A stretch of DNA of 64,000 nt, taken from NCBI GenBank assembly GCA_002633005.1, contig NMRA01000059.1, forward strand, positions 943,450 through 1,007,449, read 5' to 3'. Positions 34,236 to 46,720 of this stretch are shown here, in pieces. The DNA is from Phoronis australis. Taxonomy: Eukaryota > Phoronida > Phoronidae. A program made the position numbers and the translations under genes. Position 1 is the first letter of the stretch; every line of letters begins with the position of its first letter. Under the pieces are notes generated by a model. That model was not told the DNA's origin, did no database searches, and worked only from the letters and a program-made list of their open reading frames with translations.

Positions 34236-37200
34236 GTTGGTTTCGTCACTTCTAAATTTTTTGTTTGATTTCACCAAGCGTCGCTAGTCAACGCTTTCAC
34301 TATTACTTGTTTAAACCTTTGAAATACTCAAATGGAATTTGCTAGTTTACAATATGAAAAACAAAACTAAATTGACCTTGTAAATTATGATCCGTGCTTT
34401 GATGCGTGACTGGGAATTATTTAAAATGTCATCAAGAAAGATGGGAGTTTTATTGTAAGAGTTTTGCATAAAACAGAGTGAACTTTTCACTGAGCGAGTG
34501 ATTAATGTAACCTGATGCGTACACTTTCCCTAGTGACATATAAGTGTTTGTCATATAAACAAACCTTATAAAATCCCAGTTTTTATGGCAATTAGAAAAT
34601 AACATTAGTTTGAATTAAACGTATTTCAACCAATGATGCATCAATTAAGCAGCAACTATATAAGCTGTTACAACAGTTAGTTATATTAGGTACTGCATGT
34701 TTCTCCAGTTTTGGTAAATGGTAAAGCTATGTATCTTTTGGGTTGGGACAGCATACGGTATGCATTTTTAGCAATACCATTTGATTCTTTTATGGAGGAA
34801 TTCTATTATTTTCCGTTAGATAAATTTTTCTCCAATACAATAAGCTAATGTGAATAAAAAATAATTTCAGGGGGTCTGATATACATGATGTACCAGACAT
34901 GTGCATACTTTTAATCTGTTCAATATCTTAATAATGCTCTCAGTTCAAAGGATACAAATAATTTGCAACATTGTGAGACACCTAATGACAAAAATTGGAA
35001 ATAAGAATTGAATCAAAATGGGCCTAGGCATATCGTCATGGAAATCAGCTGTCCCTGCATCACAATTCTTTTAATTGGTCTGCCCTTAGTATCTTTACTG
35101 TATTCAAAACTTCCTTTTTGGTACATTATAGGCACTTTTAAATGCAGTAATTCAACTTTCTTAATTATCTATAGATATGGACTATGTATGACCTCAATTG
35201 TGAGAAAGGACACGGTGCAAATTCATTAATTGTTGTAATTAATGACCCTTGCAGTTGAGATATTTGTTCATAGTTAGCAAGCCTTTGAAAGATTGAGGTA
35301 AGCCAATTTTTTGTTCCAGTTTAAAAAATTTTCTTGCATTTTCATTATCATTGGAATCTGTGTGACATTTCGTAGAATTCATGTCTTATCTGTTTGGTAC
35401 ATAAATACCACCAGCATCTGGAAGACAAGAATGTCTTCTTGACATCACCTCTACTAAATGCATATTAATAACTCTATACTGGTAGATCTGCTAGCCAGCC
35501 TGTCAGGGTTATACTTCAAAGAACCTTGGCGTTGGATAAGCTGGAGAGTATTCAGTTTCTGCACCTTCATTGTTGTTCATCCTCCATAGCACAACAGAGA
35601 CCCAATCTTCACTGGAAGACAATCAACTCTGAAGTGTTGGCTAGGAACAAATGACTGCTGTCTGACCAGGTCAAAAGGACATTCCATATGGTGAGAAAAC
35701 ATGAAATATATGTCAATGCATTTTCTGCGAAGTGGCCTAAGGGAAGACAGTAGCCTGCATAAGGAGGCACCATATTTGTCCACTGTTTCATCATGCCCAG
35801 AACTCCATGTTGACTGGTCTGTTTCCAACAGCTTGTTTTGGGCCTACATAATTTGTCTATTGTGTTGTGTCCTGGGCAGAATTAATCGAGTAGGCTACTG
35901 CCAATGGATTACTTTCACCACCTAGTTGTTTTCAAGTTGTTTTGGCCAGTAATGGAAAACAGTTACCTGCCTCATTGTACAAATTAATCTCTGGACAACA
36001 GTAACTTCAGCTGCAGTTGGATTGTTTCTTTGAAGGTCCTGTCAAATTTAGAGGTAAGCCAACGGATTTCTTGATTTTTTTCATGGATGCCAAGTTGTAT
36101 GCAAAACGAAGACTACGATTCATATATGTAAAAAATGCTAATAAACTCATTTGCCAAAAAACAATGTTTGAATGCTCAGGTTGCTTATTTTTATGAAATC
36201 GGTCTACCCTTTGCTCCTTACTCAGGAGTTATTTTAAACTTAAGAAATTTTTTATCCGCTTTTACGTAATTGGTAGTTAACAACTTTCCATGCTTATAGA
36301 TTTTACCTTTGGTTTCCATAAAATGCCGCTTTTGGAATATTCAGACCTGGCTTAGCCACTGTAGAAAAGTCCACCATCAAAGGGCGGTACTGAACCCATG
36401 GTACCGGCGTGCGTCACTCAGTCGCATATCCAGACTGATCGGTCAATAGGTAGTTGCAAGTGATTTAGAGATGCTTTTGGCAATTTCAATGTCGCACCCA
36501 AATCTAGAAATTCACATCACTGCGGAAACTGGTGTGCATTGTTTAGATGCGACCAGTGTTGCGACATTGGGCTCTACCTCTCATTTCCCAATCTGAAAAG
36601 TTCTATGAATGGTTCACGCCAATTTGGATAATAAGTCGCTCGCTACAGCACCTGGACTTCTGTGAAGGATACTTTTGTTTGAGGCTAAGGAACAAAAAAG
36701 TGTGTCAGTGATCACTGCTGTCTGGTCCTGGTAACATTCTTTCTTGATTTAATTCGTTTGGACTACAAAAACTTAATCCTTCGTTGAAAATTTAACTTGA
36801 TGTTTGAACAACAAAAATTTTGTGATAACCTCAATAGCTCTTCAAAAATATCTATGAAGGTTATCACAAACCTTATTCACAAAATTGGCTATTTTTTACA
36901 ATACTTCACATGTGTCTAGCACAATATCTGGATTACAGCTGCTTTTAAAAATAAACGAATACTGGCACACACTATGGGTTTATGTACTCATTAGAATATA
37001 TGGTTCTTCTTAAGCCAAGAACCCAGCAAGATCTTAACCTTAGATGTAAACGTCTGACAGTTTACAGTTTTTTCTTACCATATTCATCCACGTTAGTGCA
37101 CAACTCCAGTGTCTTGTGTGAATGTTAGCTTCCAAACCACAAAACACTTGTGAGTAACTAACAGTCAGAGATTCAGTGGAACTGTGCCTTATTTGAAAGG

Positions 37201-39574
37201 TAAATAATCATAGTCTCCTGCTAATGTTTCTTTTGACTTCTATGTAAGCAAATCCAACATCAATGCAGCCTCCTGAACTGCTCATGTTTTCCTCATTCCC
37301 AGTCCCCTCAGTTCTTTCTTCCCTAGAACCTAAGAGCTGTGGGCTTTATTCTGGGGAAATATGGTACTTGCTTCTTAAACAACATAGACTGCTTTTGAGG
37401 TGAAAGTGTTGAAAACTATTAAACAATTTGCTTTTTGAGAATTTTCTATTAAGATAGTTCTCCTAAAATACTCAAGATTGTACCAAAGTTTTGCTTGATG
37501 ATCGCCATATACATTGTGGTTTGTGATAAGGCCATGGTTTTCTGAACATTTATTTTTTGAGAAATCTACTCAGTTCTGGACAAAAATAATTGCCAAATGC
37601 GCCCTTTTCTCATTTTTCAAGGTCTTCTATAACATCGCTATAAATGTCTACATTTTTTCAAAATGATGTCTTTGGGCACCTATGGTACAAAGTTTGAACA
37701 CGGAAAAGTGTGAACTTGGTGCTAGGTATCTTTTCTCGAAAAAACGGGAAACTAAGATTTCAGTTATCCGCCATATTGTCTCATAAATTAGTGATGTTTG
37801 ACTATAGGCATCGTGCCTGCACCTTTTTATATCACCTTCTTCAATACCAATCCGGCTTTTCAGTGTCAGCTTCTGAAATCACTTCCCGTTAATTTCCACA
37901 TATTTTGCTACAAAGCGTTTGTAGTCAACACATCTTGTGTGTTATATATCCCTTGTTGAATAGAACAATAACCCATTGTCATCTAAATGCATTGTCTGGC
38001 TACAGAATGCACTATCAATTGAGTCACCAGTTACTTAGCTTCTCAAGGAGCTTGTGTACACTTCGAATTAGCATCGATTTTTGTTTTGTACACGGCAATG
38101 TGATAATAGGGAGAGTATGTTTTGTGGGTATTCAGATTACTTGTGCTGGCAGGCGTAATCTAGGTACATGTCTTCTTTTGTCAGTTGTGCATTTGTGCTA
38201 ATGAATGCTTGCTTGTACTTCTGTTTGTACACTGTTTAATTGATTGTGTATGAAGTCAAAATAGTTAAGTGCCATGGCAGCTTAGTGATAGCTGAGGATG
38301 CTGTTCATGGTAACAGATTGTGATATCAAGATACTGTGAGTAGCCCGTATGGGTGGTATTGACAATGTGATACGGTAATACTGTACTTCGCTTATGGCGG
38401 AGTTCAAATGGGGTTGGGAGAATGCTGCACACTGGGTGCCTGCAGCGTGGCCTTCAAGTAAATTAAAAGTGACCATCATCACCTGTAAACAGCGTAATGC
38501 ATGGTAGGACTCTAAGCATTTGTTTTTCTGATTACGACTAGTAGGCATCAGGATTTGGGAAACGGTTAGTTTGTGCGCTCTGGGATCGCACGTATACTAT
38601 CGATTTTATGGCCATTATTGTTGTAAAAATGCTCAAATTTGAACACTTTCTTTAATGCTTGAGGCACTACGTGTCTGAGAAGAGGAATTTTATTCTCTGA
38701 AAATTTGAATGCAAATTGGCTTCAAAAAATTTAACTCTGATATTAGTAGGATTAGTCTGGTATATTTGTCATGACGCAACAATGTTGATTATTTATGGCG
38801 AGGTAGCCAGCATTTGAACAACAGAAAACAGTTATTGACAATTATTTTTGTGCGCAGTAACACACCAAATTATTTTACCTGACTACTTTTCATTCTATTC
38901 ACACAATTTGAATCCAATGTTTGCTATTCAGGAGTTTTATCTATTGCTTTTAGTTTCTGATTGGTTTATAACTTTTCAATTTTTTATCAGGTTGGTCTGC
39001 TGATTAATATGATTCTAACCAAGAGGTCTCATGAATAATACATGTAGGTGCAGGGTTAATGTCCAGGGCTGGTAAGCTGGGAAATTAAAAAGTGCTGAGG
39101 CATTGAGCAGCAAAGCATGGGCGCTTTAAGACAAATGTTTGAGAAGTCAGGGATGAAAATTTACCCAGATGGTTGGTTCACTTATGCATATACCTACACC
39201 ACATTTTACACGCAGATGCACACGAGTCAAAATGGCCATTTTAATGCGTCTCCTTCAGAGCAAGTATGCATTTTCCTGCCGAAATGCTGCAAGGTTTCCC
39301 TGACTACGTATTCATGGCATTACCCCAAGGTAACCCATTTATGTACATTATTGGAGCTAAACTTCCATGAGATGGAGGTTCATAGAGACAGAGACTTTAA
39401 AGGAGAATGCCACTCGATTTAATTATAGTCTTTTTTACCATCTCAATCGGTCCATATCCACATCACCCCTTATACGGTCGACCTCACCTTGCTGAGAGGT
39501 GTCGCGTTAACCTGTGAGGAAGGTGAGAAACAACGCAGTAACGTCAGTGGTTCCTCTGCAGAGTGAGTGCCGCT

Positions 39575-39770
39575 ATGGTATGGTGTGTCGTTCCCGCTTG
39601 TGTGAACTATGAAGCAGCGAGGAAAGCGGGTATATCGTTTTTTCGATTCCCTCGAGAACCCATTATGCTACGGAAGTGGCTCGCAGCAGTGACGAATGAA
39701 AAGTACGTCGTGAATACCAAGTAGGCGGTGACACTTCTCTGCGTCTGTGGCCGGCATTTCGTTGACTGAT
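39575..39770 (+). pseudogene. THAP-domain ORF of transposon copy B (stop codon)
   Basis: From ATG 39575 the frame reads MVWCVVPACVNYEAARKAG, then ISFFRFPREPIMLRKW, a textbook THAP start with CVVPAC supplying the first two zinc ligands. An in-frame TAG at 39722-39724 cuts it. Beyond the stop the frame continues with VCGRHFV, the last Cys and His ligands. The best-preserved THAP of the three copies, but not functional. Confidence 0.8.
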
Positions 39771-40218
39771 TTCACTGACAAACGCCAGCTTATCAAACAG
39801 CTCATGCTAGGGCAGAAAAAGAGACTCAAGGCTGAAGTCAGATGCTGTGCCTATAGTGCGTTCGGCAGGCAGAAGACAAAGAAACGCAGATTTGTTGTTG
39901 ATCAATTTTTGATTATGGAGAATTGTAGCTGGCCAGGAAAACAAACAATTACAATTAATTCAAGGCATGAGAACATAATGTTTTATATAACCTGTTTGAT
40001 GACTTACTCGTTCGTCAGGCTTCTATTTAGTCCTCTGGGTGTATGATGTTTTCCCCAGTTCTTTATTTAGATAAACATATTCATTATTTGAATCATTGTT
40101 CCTATACAACTTTTGCCCTGACGGTTCTGTGTCAGGGTAACTTGACTTTGCGTCCCTCAACGAGTAATTAGATTTAAAGTTTCGAGGCTAATTTACCAAA
40201 ATAATCACTAGCACTTAA

Positions 40219-43200
40219 GAGTGACTCCATATAAAAACCAACAGGTAGAGTCTATACCCAAAATCACCGATTTTTTTGAAACTTAGCACATAAGTTTGAT
40301 TTGTTGAGAAGTAGAAAAACCTCACTTTTTAAGAATTTTCATTCATTATTTTTCTTTTTATGACCTGTACCTCCATTTTGCAACAAAATTGGGCGTCGAA
40401 GTAGGCATGTTTGAATGCATTTTACTAGCATGTATGATACGGTCAAAACAAATGAATAATACGAATTGAAAGGGCAATGGCTGAATAATGTAATGGCATA
40501 ACTTTCAAAATCCATTTTTAAATTTATACGTTTTGAATTTGTGAGGCAAAAACGGTTATTTTTCAGGTTTTCACTGAAGCCATTTTCGGCCACATTTGAC
40601 ACTCTGTAGCAGCCATAACGCACCTTTCCTGAAATTGACTTTATAATAATTTGTTAGGTCATTCCTAACCTGTTTATAATCTAAAATAAAAAATCTTGCC
40701 TCTAATGTAGTTTTTGCGTACGAAGCATTATACGAACTGCACTTCGTCCTTTTGCATGTTCTCAGTTGCCTCTGCTGCCAATAGGGGGCTCTTGGAACAT
40801 ATAATAAGCTTGCGAAACACGAAATAAAAACTTTGTATTTTGGAGAAAAGGCAGACAGCATTATTAATTACCATTCTATGAAAACGGCATTGATGATTAA
40901 TACTTATTACAAAAATGTGTACGTAAATCAACTGGCATGCGTGCTTCTAAATGATAGATGGCGCTGCTTTTGTTTACGTGGAGACTGAAGACGCATCTAG
41001 AATAAGAGCAGTAACACGAGGACCTTGCTATAATTCAAGACTTCGCGAGATGTTGCCGTGTATTTTAAATGAGAACACGTGGTTTTGGATAAATTTTAGA
41101 GAGGTTCTAGTGTTACTGAACTCACCCCTGCCTTGTTTTCTATCTGCCTTGTTCGTGCCACAGGCAAAGGAAGCCACCCAAGGTGGATATGCCCCGGCCC
41201 CTAGTGTTCAGTGCAAAAAATCCTTCAACTTGTCAATAGTCATTGTAACTTTGGGTTCATATTGTAATGTCCCTGCTGGTTGCTACAAATTTTAGTCGCC
41301 ACCAGTCGCCAGAAATCTGGTGTTCCCCCCACACACACCGGGCACCCTAACGCTGAATATTTCTGCCAGTGTGATCATCAGTGGTATAAAAAGGTACACA
41401 TTCACAGTTAATAGAAAATAATTCGCGAAAGACAATTTTATTAATGACTACTTCATGACAGACATGAAGTAAACAGAAGTAACGGTCTCGACTTCATATA
41501 TCACACATCTTTGACTGGTATGCTACAAAACTAGGCTAAACGTTGAGCTCATTTATCACTTCATTCAGTAAACATAACAGCATCTTCAGCAGAAATAGCA
41601 TCGTCATAAACATTGCTGCAGACAACCTCGAAAAAATCCACCAATCTGCGATTCACTTAACATCACAGGTAAATTTACACTTTCACAGTGGGTTCTCGGC
41701 GTAATGTTTTCTCCCGGCATTTTGGCACTTCCGAGGGTGAAAGTTTTTACCTGACTTTCTCCTTCATCGAATATGTTCGTCAGAAAGTTCTTAACCTTTG
41801 ATGAAAATCTTGTTGACCTTTTACCTTTTTTCAATGCCTAACCTATTGCTTCAGCATTCGTCTCATCCACATTGTACTCTGAGGCTGCCTCAAATGACGC
41901 TCCGGGTTCTTGCATCTAAAAGCATTTCTGACGACTGTCGTGCGATGTGGTCATACGTGTTCAGTGTGGTTACCCACATCCAAACGCCGACCTAGTTCTG
42001 CGTCTGTAGCAAAAAATCTCGAGTAACCTTGCTGGGTACAAGGGAACTTTTGTTGAGGCTCTTCACTAGATACAATTCCAACCTTAAGTCTTGGTGTTGA
42101 AAATCCGCCATGTCTAGAGATGTTAGTGTAATTTAGAGAAATAGGTTTCCCATTTTCTCAGTATTTGTAAGAACTTACCGTCATCTACATGGAATGATTT
42201 CCACACGTGAATTCCTTGGATGGAATAGTGGGAATTTGGGAATGTCCTTATACCAGGAACTGAGTATTTTGGAAAAGACTTTGTTGCATTGACTGAAAAT
42301 GCATACACATAACATCCCTTCACACGGCCACTGGAAAGTAGTGCTTCTTTCAAATCCAGAAAGTTTATGATATTATTACTTTCGGCTACAAAGTACTTTG
42401 CATGTTGTTTGAGTGGAGCGATCTTGCGATCACAGAGATCCTTTCCATTCTGACTTTCACTAAAGTCATATCTCGAAACAGAAATGCCGGTAGAATTTGA
42501 CAAAGGTGCTACGTTCAGGAGGAGAGGAGCAGAGTGGTAACATCCAGCATTACCTGACTCTTCCATGACTGGTCCTGTTCAGTCAGAAATTCACCGACTC
42601 TGGGTAGTACGAGTCCGTACTCTGGAACAGGCCTTGCTTTGTGAAGTAGTTTCTTGTATCTCAAATGTTCAGTGGTGTCTTTGACATGACTCACTAAAGC
42701 ACACAGCTTTTGTGATTTTTTGAAGAATAAACTCTAAAGGAACATGAAGGCCCATCGACATCGTCCGCCATTTTGTCTTTTTAAAATGCACTTGCTTCTC
42801 TCAAAACCAGACATTACAAATATCAATTCTTACTCGTTTAATCTTAAAGGCATTTATTTCCATTCAAAAGTTGTACAGAGTGTTTAAATTAACCTGATTA
42901 TGTAAAAGAAATGAAAGAATACGAGAGGATTACACGTACATTTTTTATAAATCCTCAAGCTTTAAACCTCAACTGACTTCCTCAGTGGGCAAAGGTCATC
43001 GGGTTCAGTTTTGATACTAGCCGCGTAATAAACCCAGAAAACATCTTGTTTTCATTTGAAAGACTTTAGACTTGGTTTCTATAACTATTTAAAGCAGACT
43101 TCTTGCCTAAAAGTTTGTTCAAATGGTTTGTAAACTCTGCTCGTCATTTCCAAACTATGAAAATAGACAGTTTTGCAAGACAATTTTCACTAAAGTGCAA

Positions 43201-43697
43201 AGTTGAGGCAAGATTTTTTATTGCTCAGTCATCAAGACTAACTCTTTAACTGTATGTTCAAAACGTCACATAAGGCTACAAGGTGTTTTATGGCAGTAAG
43301 AAGGTCACAAAAATGGCCACTAAAATTAGCCCCAAAAAGTGGTCTGTGGATTATCTCCCCTGTCTAGCATAAAACTGTTAGATTTTAATAAATGGCACAG
43401 AATTATGCACAGTATACGTTGGTTATTTCAGCCACCAAAATATAGCTTTTGATCTATTTTGTATGTTACTCATTTTTGTTGCTGAAAACATGCGATTTTT
43501 GAGACGGCTAATATGCCCAATTGTGCCAATTTGTGTTATCATGCTCCAGCGGCGAAATTAGGGGTCATTGAGTGCGCAAAATTTGGCATTTGGGTTTTTG
43601 TTAGGATACCTACCCATGTACAAAAAATGAAGTTGTTTTAAATTTTGACGTATAGACTGATTTTTGAAAATCTACTGGTTTTTATATGGACTGCCTC
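40219..43697. mobile_element. TTAA-flanked DNA transposon nested in copy B
   Basis: Tips GAGTGACTCCATATAAAAAC and the inverse of GAGGCAGTCCATATAAAAAC are perfect or near-perfect inverted repeats, each bordered by TTAA (40215-40218 and 43698-43701). Removing 3479 bp plus one TTAA restores the order seen in copy C. The TTAA duplication points to Kolobok or piggyBac. No transposase core is recognised. The interior carries the decayed C2H2-type gene (41600-42570, minus strand). Confidence 0.8.
41604..42566 (-). pseudogene. decayed gene of a multicopy C2H2-type invertebrate family
   Basis: Reading from the right: an open 147-codon stretch (42566-42123) has the blocks YDFSESQNGKDLCDRKIAPL, VKGCYVYAF and IHVWKSFHVDDGKF. 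After a break comes FPCTQQGYSRFF...RRLDVGNH (a C2H2 finger-like piece, about 42030-41950). An open stretch at 41834-41604 begins KKGKRSTRFSSKVKNFLTNI and includes SESQIGGFF. From memory, this order (GKDxCDR, VKGC, C2H2 finger with LDVGKH, RFSxKxKxFL) is that of an abundant uncharacterised protein family in corals, lancelets and other invertebrates. Frame changes between the blocks show the copy is broken. Function unknown. Confidence 0.6.
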
Positions 43698-44329
43698 TTA
43701 ATTTGTTTGTCATACTAGTATAGTCTTTTCATGACTGGAAGTGTAGTTTAAAACTTTGGCTGTTTTATGTTCGTGATGTCCCCGTGTGGCCCGACGGGCC
43801 TGATCAGGTTCCGAGCCACTGTGTTTTGTGTGTGTAGAACTGAAAAGTCTAAAATTACATTACACACCAACCTTCTCCTGTCTGTATTTCACGGAAGAAC
43901 AATTCAAATTTATCACCAAACAGACCCCAAACTCTCGCAACTGACCTTGGTATATTGGCCTACCGAACTTTGTTGGCTATGGTATGCTCAAATACCTATA
44001 AATCCATAACAGTAAAATAAAAGAACACGTTTGTTCAAGAACTTCATGTATTTGTAAATGTTTTACATCGAGTTTTGATGATTCATTGGTGTAAAACGAT
44101 GAATTCAAGCGATAAGCTGACACCAATAAGCATGTTGTGAACTGCTGAGCAGACCGCATTCGAACCCTTAACATCATTGGTTAATTTTAACTCCTCCATC
44201 TGCCGTCAGGTGTCAGGTAAAAGAACTGTACTTGCTGTTATAGAGTGGAACTACTCGATCTAAATTGATACAAAATAGGTTGTTTTTCCGGTGGCAAATC
44301 TCCTCAATGTTCCGTAGGATCTTTACTGA

Positions 44330-44880
44330 CAAGCATATTTAGGACAAGTGTCAACAAAAGGATGGATTTTAACTTGGTAAAAGTATAAATATTCTGAAAG
44401 TTGAAAGCCTGCAGAATTTGATTTTTGACTTTTTACCAATCTGCTAGTAATTGAGTCATGTGACCATGCCTTTTCAGAAAGATTTAGCAAAAGGAAAGAT
44501 ACATTGATTGCAAAACGGTACCATCAAATTTTATTGTAATATATAAATGTTTAAGATGAGATCTCAAAAATGCTATGAACATTATTGAGTACGGTATTCT
44601 AAAATTTCATTATGTTTTTTTAATACGACTCAGGAGTTTCTTCCTGAAAATCAGAAGTCCTGTTCTTTGATGACCCCTGATGTAAAAGTAGAACTTTTTA
44701 AAACACTTTCTGACAGTGTTCTGTAGAATTGAACATTAAGCATATTATCTGAAAGTTTCATAACAGTCGGTTAAGACATTGCTGAGGTATGATGTTCCAA
44801 ACTTTGCCAAATTTTGAATTTTTCTATGGCTCTACATAACCTCAATTATATAAATCAGGAGTGAGTGCTAAGATGAACAT
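44330..44880. repeat. dispersed AT-rich repeat, family R2 copy
   Basis: Diverged match to 14340-14700 over several ordered blocks (see that entry). Its right part (TTTGCCAAATTTTGAATTTT, CTCTACATAACCTC) matches 15620-15680 and 17630-17680 in inverse orientation. Confidence 0.5.
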
Positions 44881-45329
44881 TTGAAAGGGAACACTTGGAA
44901 ATTTTGGAAGTGAGTGTTCAGGCATGGGCTTTAATCCAGGAGAATATGGTAGGTCTATGTTTGGTGTAGCTTGCACCACATAAGCACATTGTAAAGTGTG
45001 CAACCAGGTCCAAGTTTCTAAATCGTTTTAATGTACTTGATTTTATTTTTTCACACTTGACACCTAATCATGAGATAATGGTTGAACAAGCAGGCCAATG
45101 TGGGTGGTGCGTGGCCATAAATGAGTGGGGAAATTGGGCCAACTTGTGTCTATGATTTGAGGAAAATGTCGAACTAATTGCTCTGCAAACAGGCAAATGT
45201 CGGCTAATATAATGTCTATAAATTATTCAGTCCATTTGATGTATTGAGAAAAATTTCAGTATTGTTTCCGACAGACAATTTGGTGATGTATTACTTCACT
45301 AATTAACTTTGACTGTGATGTATTTCGAC

Positions 45330-45730
45330 TCGGGCCTGTTCATGCGACTATTCTGAGGAAATTTTTGCGCAAAATTTTGTGGAATTTCAGAATTGGAATT
45401 GCGGAATCGTAATTGCGGGAAAAAAATATGGCGTGAACGCAAAAATACCACGATACCAGTTTCACCAAATCTTGTGGAATTTATTGCGGAAAACGCTCCA
45501 GATGCTGTGATAGTTGTTAACACAACCTTGATGATTAATTAGTCGTCGCATACTGAACACAAACCACAAACGTTTATCGGAAATAAGTCTTGAAATCTCT
45601 GTTGTCTCGTTATAAAAATTTGGTTTAGTGAGAAACATGGTCTGAAGCAGAGACTGAGTTACTCAGCGACTTTGTGGTGGGAACCCGTTTTAGATGGCCA
45701 GCCATCTGGAACAGGGAACGATGGGCTGGC
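45330..45730 (+). repeat. dispersed repeat, copy 2 (pairs with 32660-33040)
   Basis: Same orientation and block order as copy 1. Both are non-coding and moderately diverged. Confidence 0.65.
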
Positions 45731-46494
45731 TTTAGTTAGAATCAGGAACAAACTTGAGGTACCTTGGCAAAATTAAGTTGTGTTCAATCACCATACTTAT
45801 TTTAGAGATTATTTTAGAAGTATTACCTATATGTTCAAAATTGTAGTTTTTGTTATGGCTAGCTGTTTTATTGTTTACCTCTTAATAAAAATTGAACTAT
45901 GTTTTATTAAACATCTCATTACATGATCCAGTGGTGACCTCTGACCTCTGATGCTTGATGTTTGATGTGTATAATTTTTATTTCACTCTGTAAATTAGTA
46001 TTGACTGTTGCTTGCTGTAGTCATTAATAAATTGTCAAATGCTTTGGATGGTAGGTTAGGTATATTAAGTTTGAATTGGGGTGACACTTAAGAAATTACT
46101 GGATGTAAGTATTGATTGTTTAACGTGGCTATCAACCTGCCTTCAGTCACTAAAAGTAACTTTTGATAGCGACCACTTAACGTAATGAAATTGGTCTCAA
46201 ACTCTTCCTTAGTCAAATGAAAGTAATGAACTAACAGTCATTGTATTGTGTCTGAGGCACTGAAAGGCCTTTCGCACTGTCTCCGAAGCTTCATTATTGC
46301 CAATTGGAACATTTCGATGACATCGGAATTATCGGCAGGGGTCACTGCCTGTGTTTGCCAATATCGGGAAGTGACTGTTTACTATTTGTAATTGTTTTGT
46401 TCTAATAATTATTATTTTGGCGGTTTAAGCATTCTGTTTCAATTTATCCACGTATTTCCGGGATTCTTTCCATTATAAAAGTCACTGAACATGT

Positions 46495-46720
46495 AGTGTA
46501 CGCAAAACGAGTTGCAGCCACGCCATACTACCTTCGTTTGGATCAGCTGTTAGCCTGTACAAAAGTCAAATTTTTTAATTACTATGTCATTTTCTAGTAC
46601 ATTGGCATCACCCCCAACGTGGCTGCTATAAGGTGAAGTTGACGTTCTAGTTTCCATCTGGAGAGGGGGGAGGTTCTTTGCCATTTCTGATGACAAGCAC
46701 TGTCAAAAACAGCAAGGTCA
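46495..46720 (+). repeat. dispersed repeat (inverse partner at 57450-57670)
   Basis: Identical GTGTACGCAAAACGAGTT (18 bp) followed by matching blocks (CATAC.ACCTT, GGGGAGG, CAAAAACAGCAA) found in inverse orientation at 57450-57670. Open frames inside are not conserved between the two. Confidence 0.55.

Larger units (their letters stand above)
33041..39396. other. no gene recognised
   Basis: No convincing exon or transposon body. It contains a 15-bp tandem array (34129-34235) and an R1-like diverged block near 37560-37800. Confidence 0.4.
39401..44304 (+). mobile_element. THAP-domain DNA transposon, copy B (interrupted)
   Basis: The left tip AGGAGAATGCCACTCG follows TTAA (39397-39400). The right tip (inverse of GAGATTTGCCACCGG, ending 44304) is followed by a worn CAAT in place of TTAA. 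Internal blocks match copy C in order: THAP region, ATTCAAGGCA...GAGAACATAA, CAACTTTTGCCCTGA, and AGTCTTTT...GTGACTGG near the right end. A 3.48-kb element (40219-43697) has inserted into it, so the original copy was about 1.4 kb. Confidence 0.75.

Noticed and set aside
34068-34277. Repetitive DPNAH protein
   Set aside because: A 15-bp minisatellite frame with no splice or start context.
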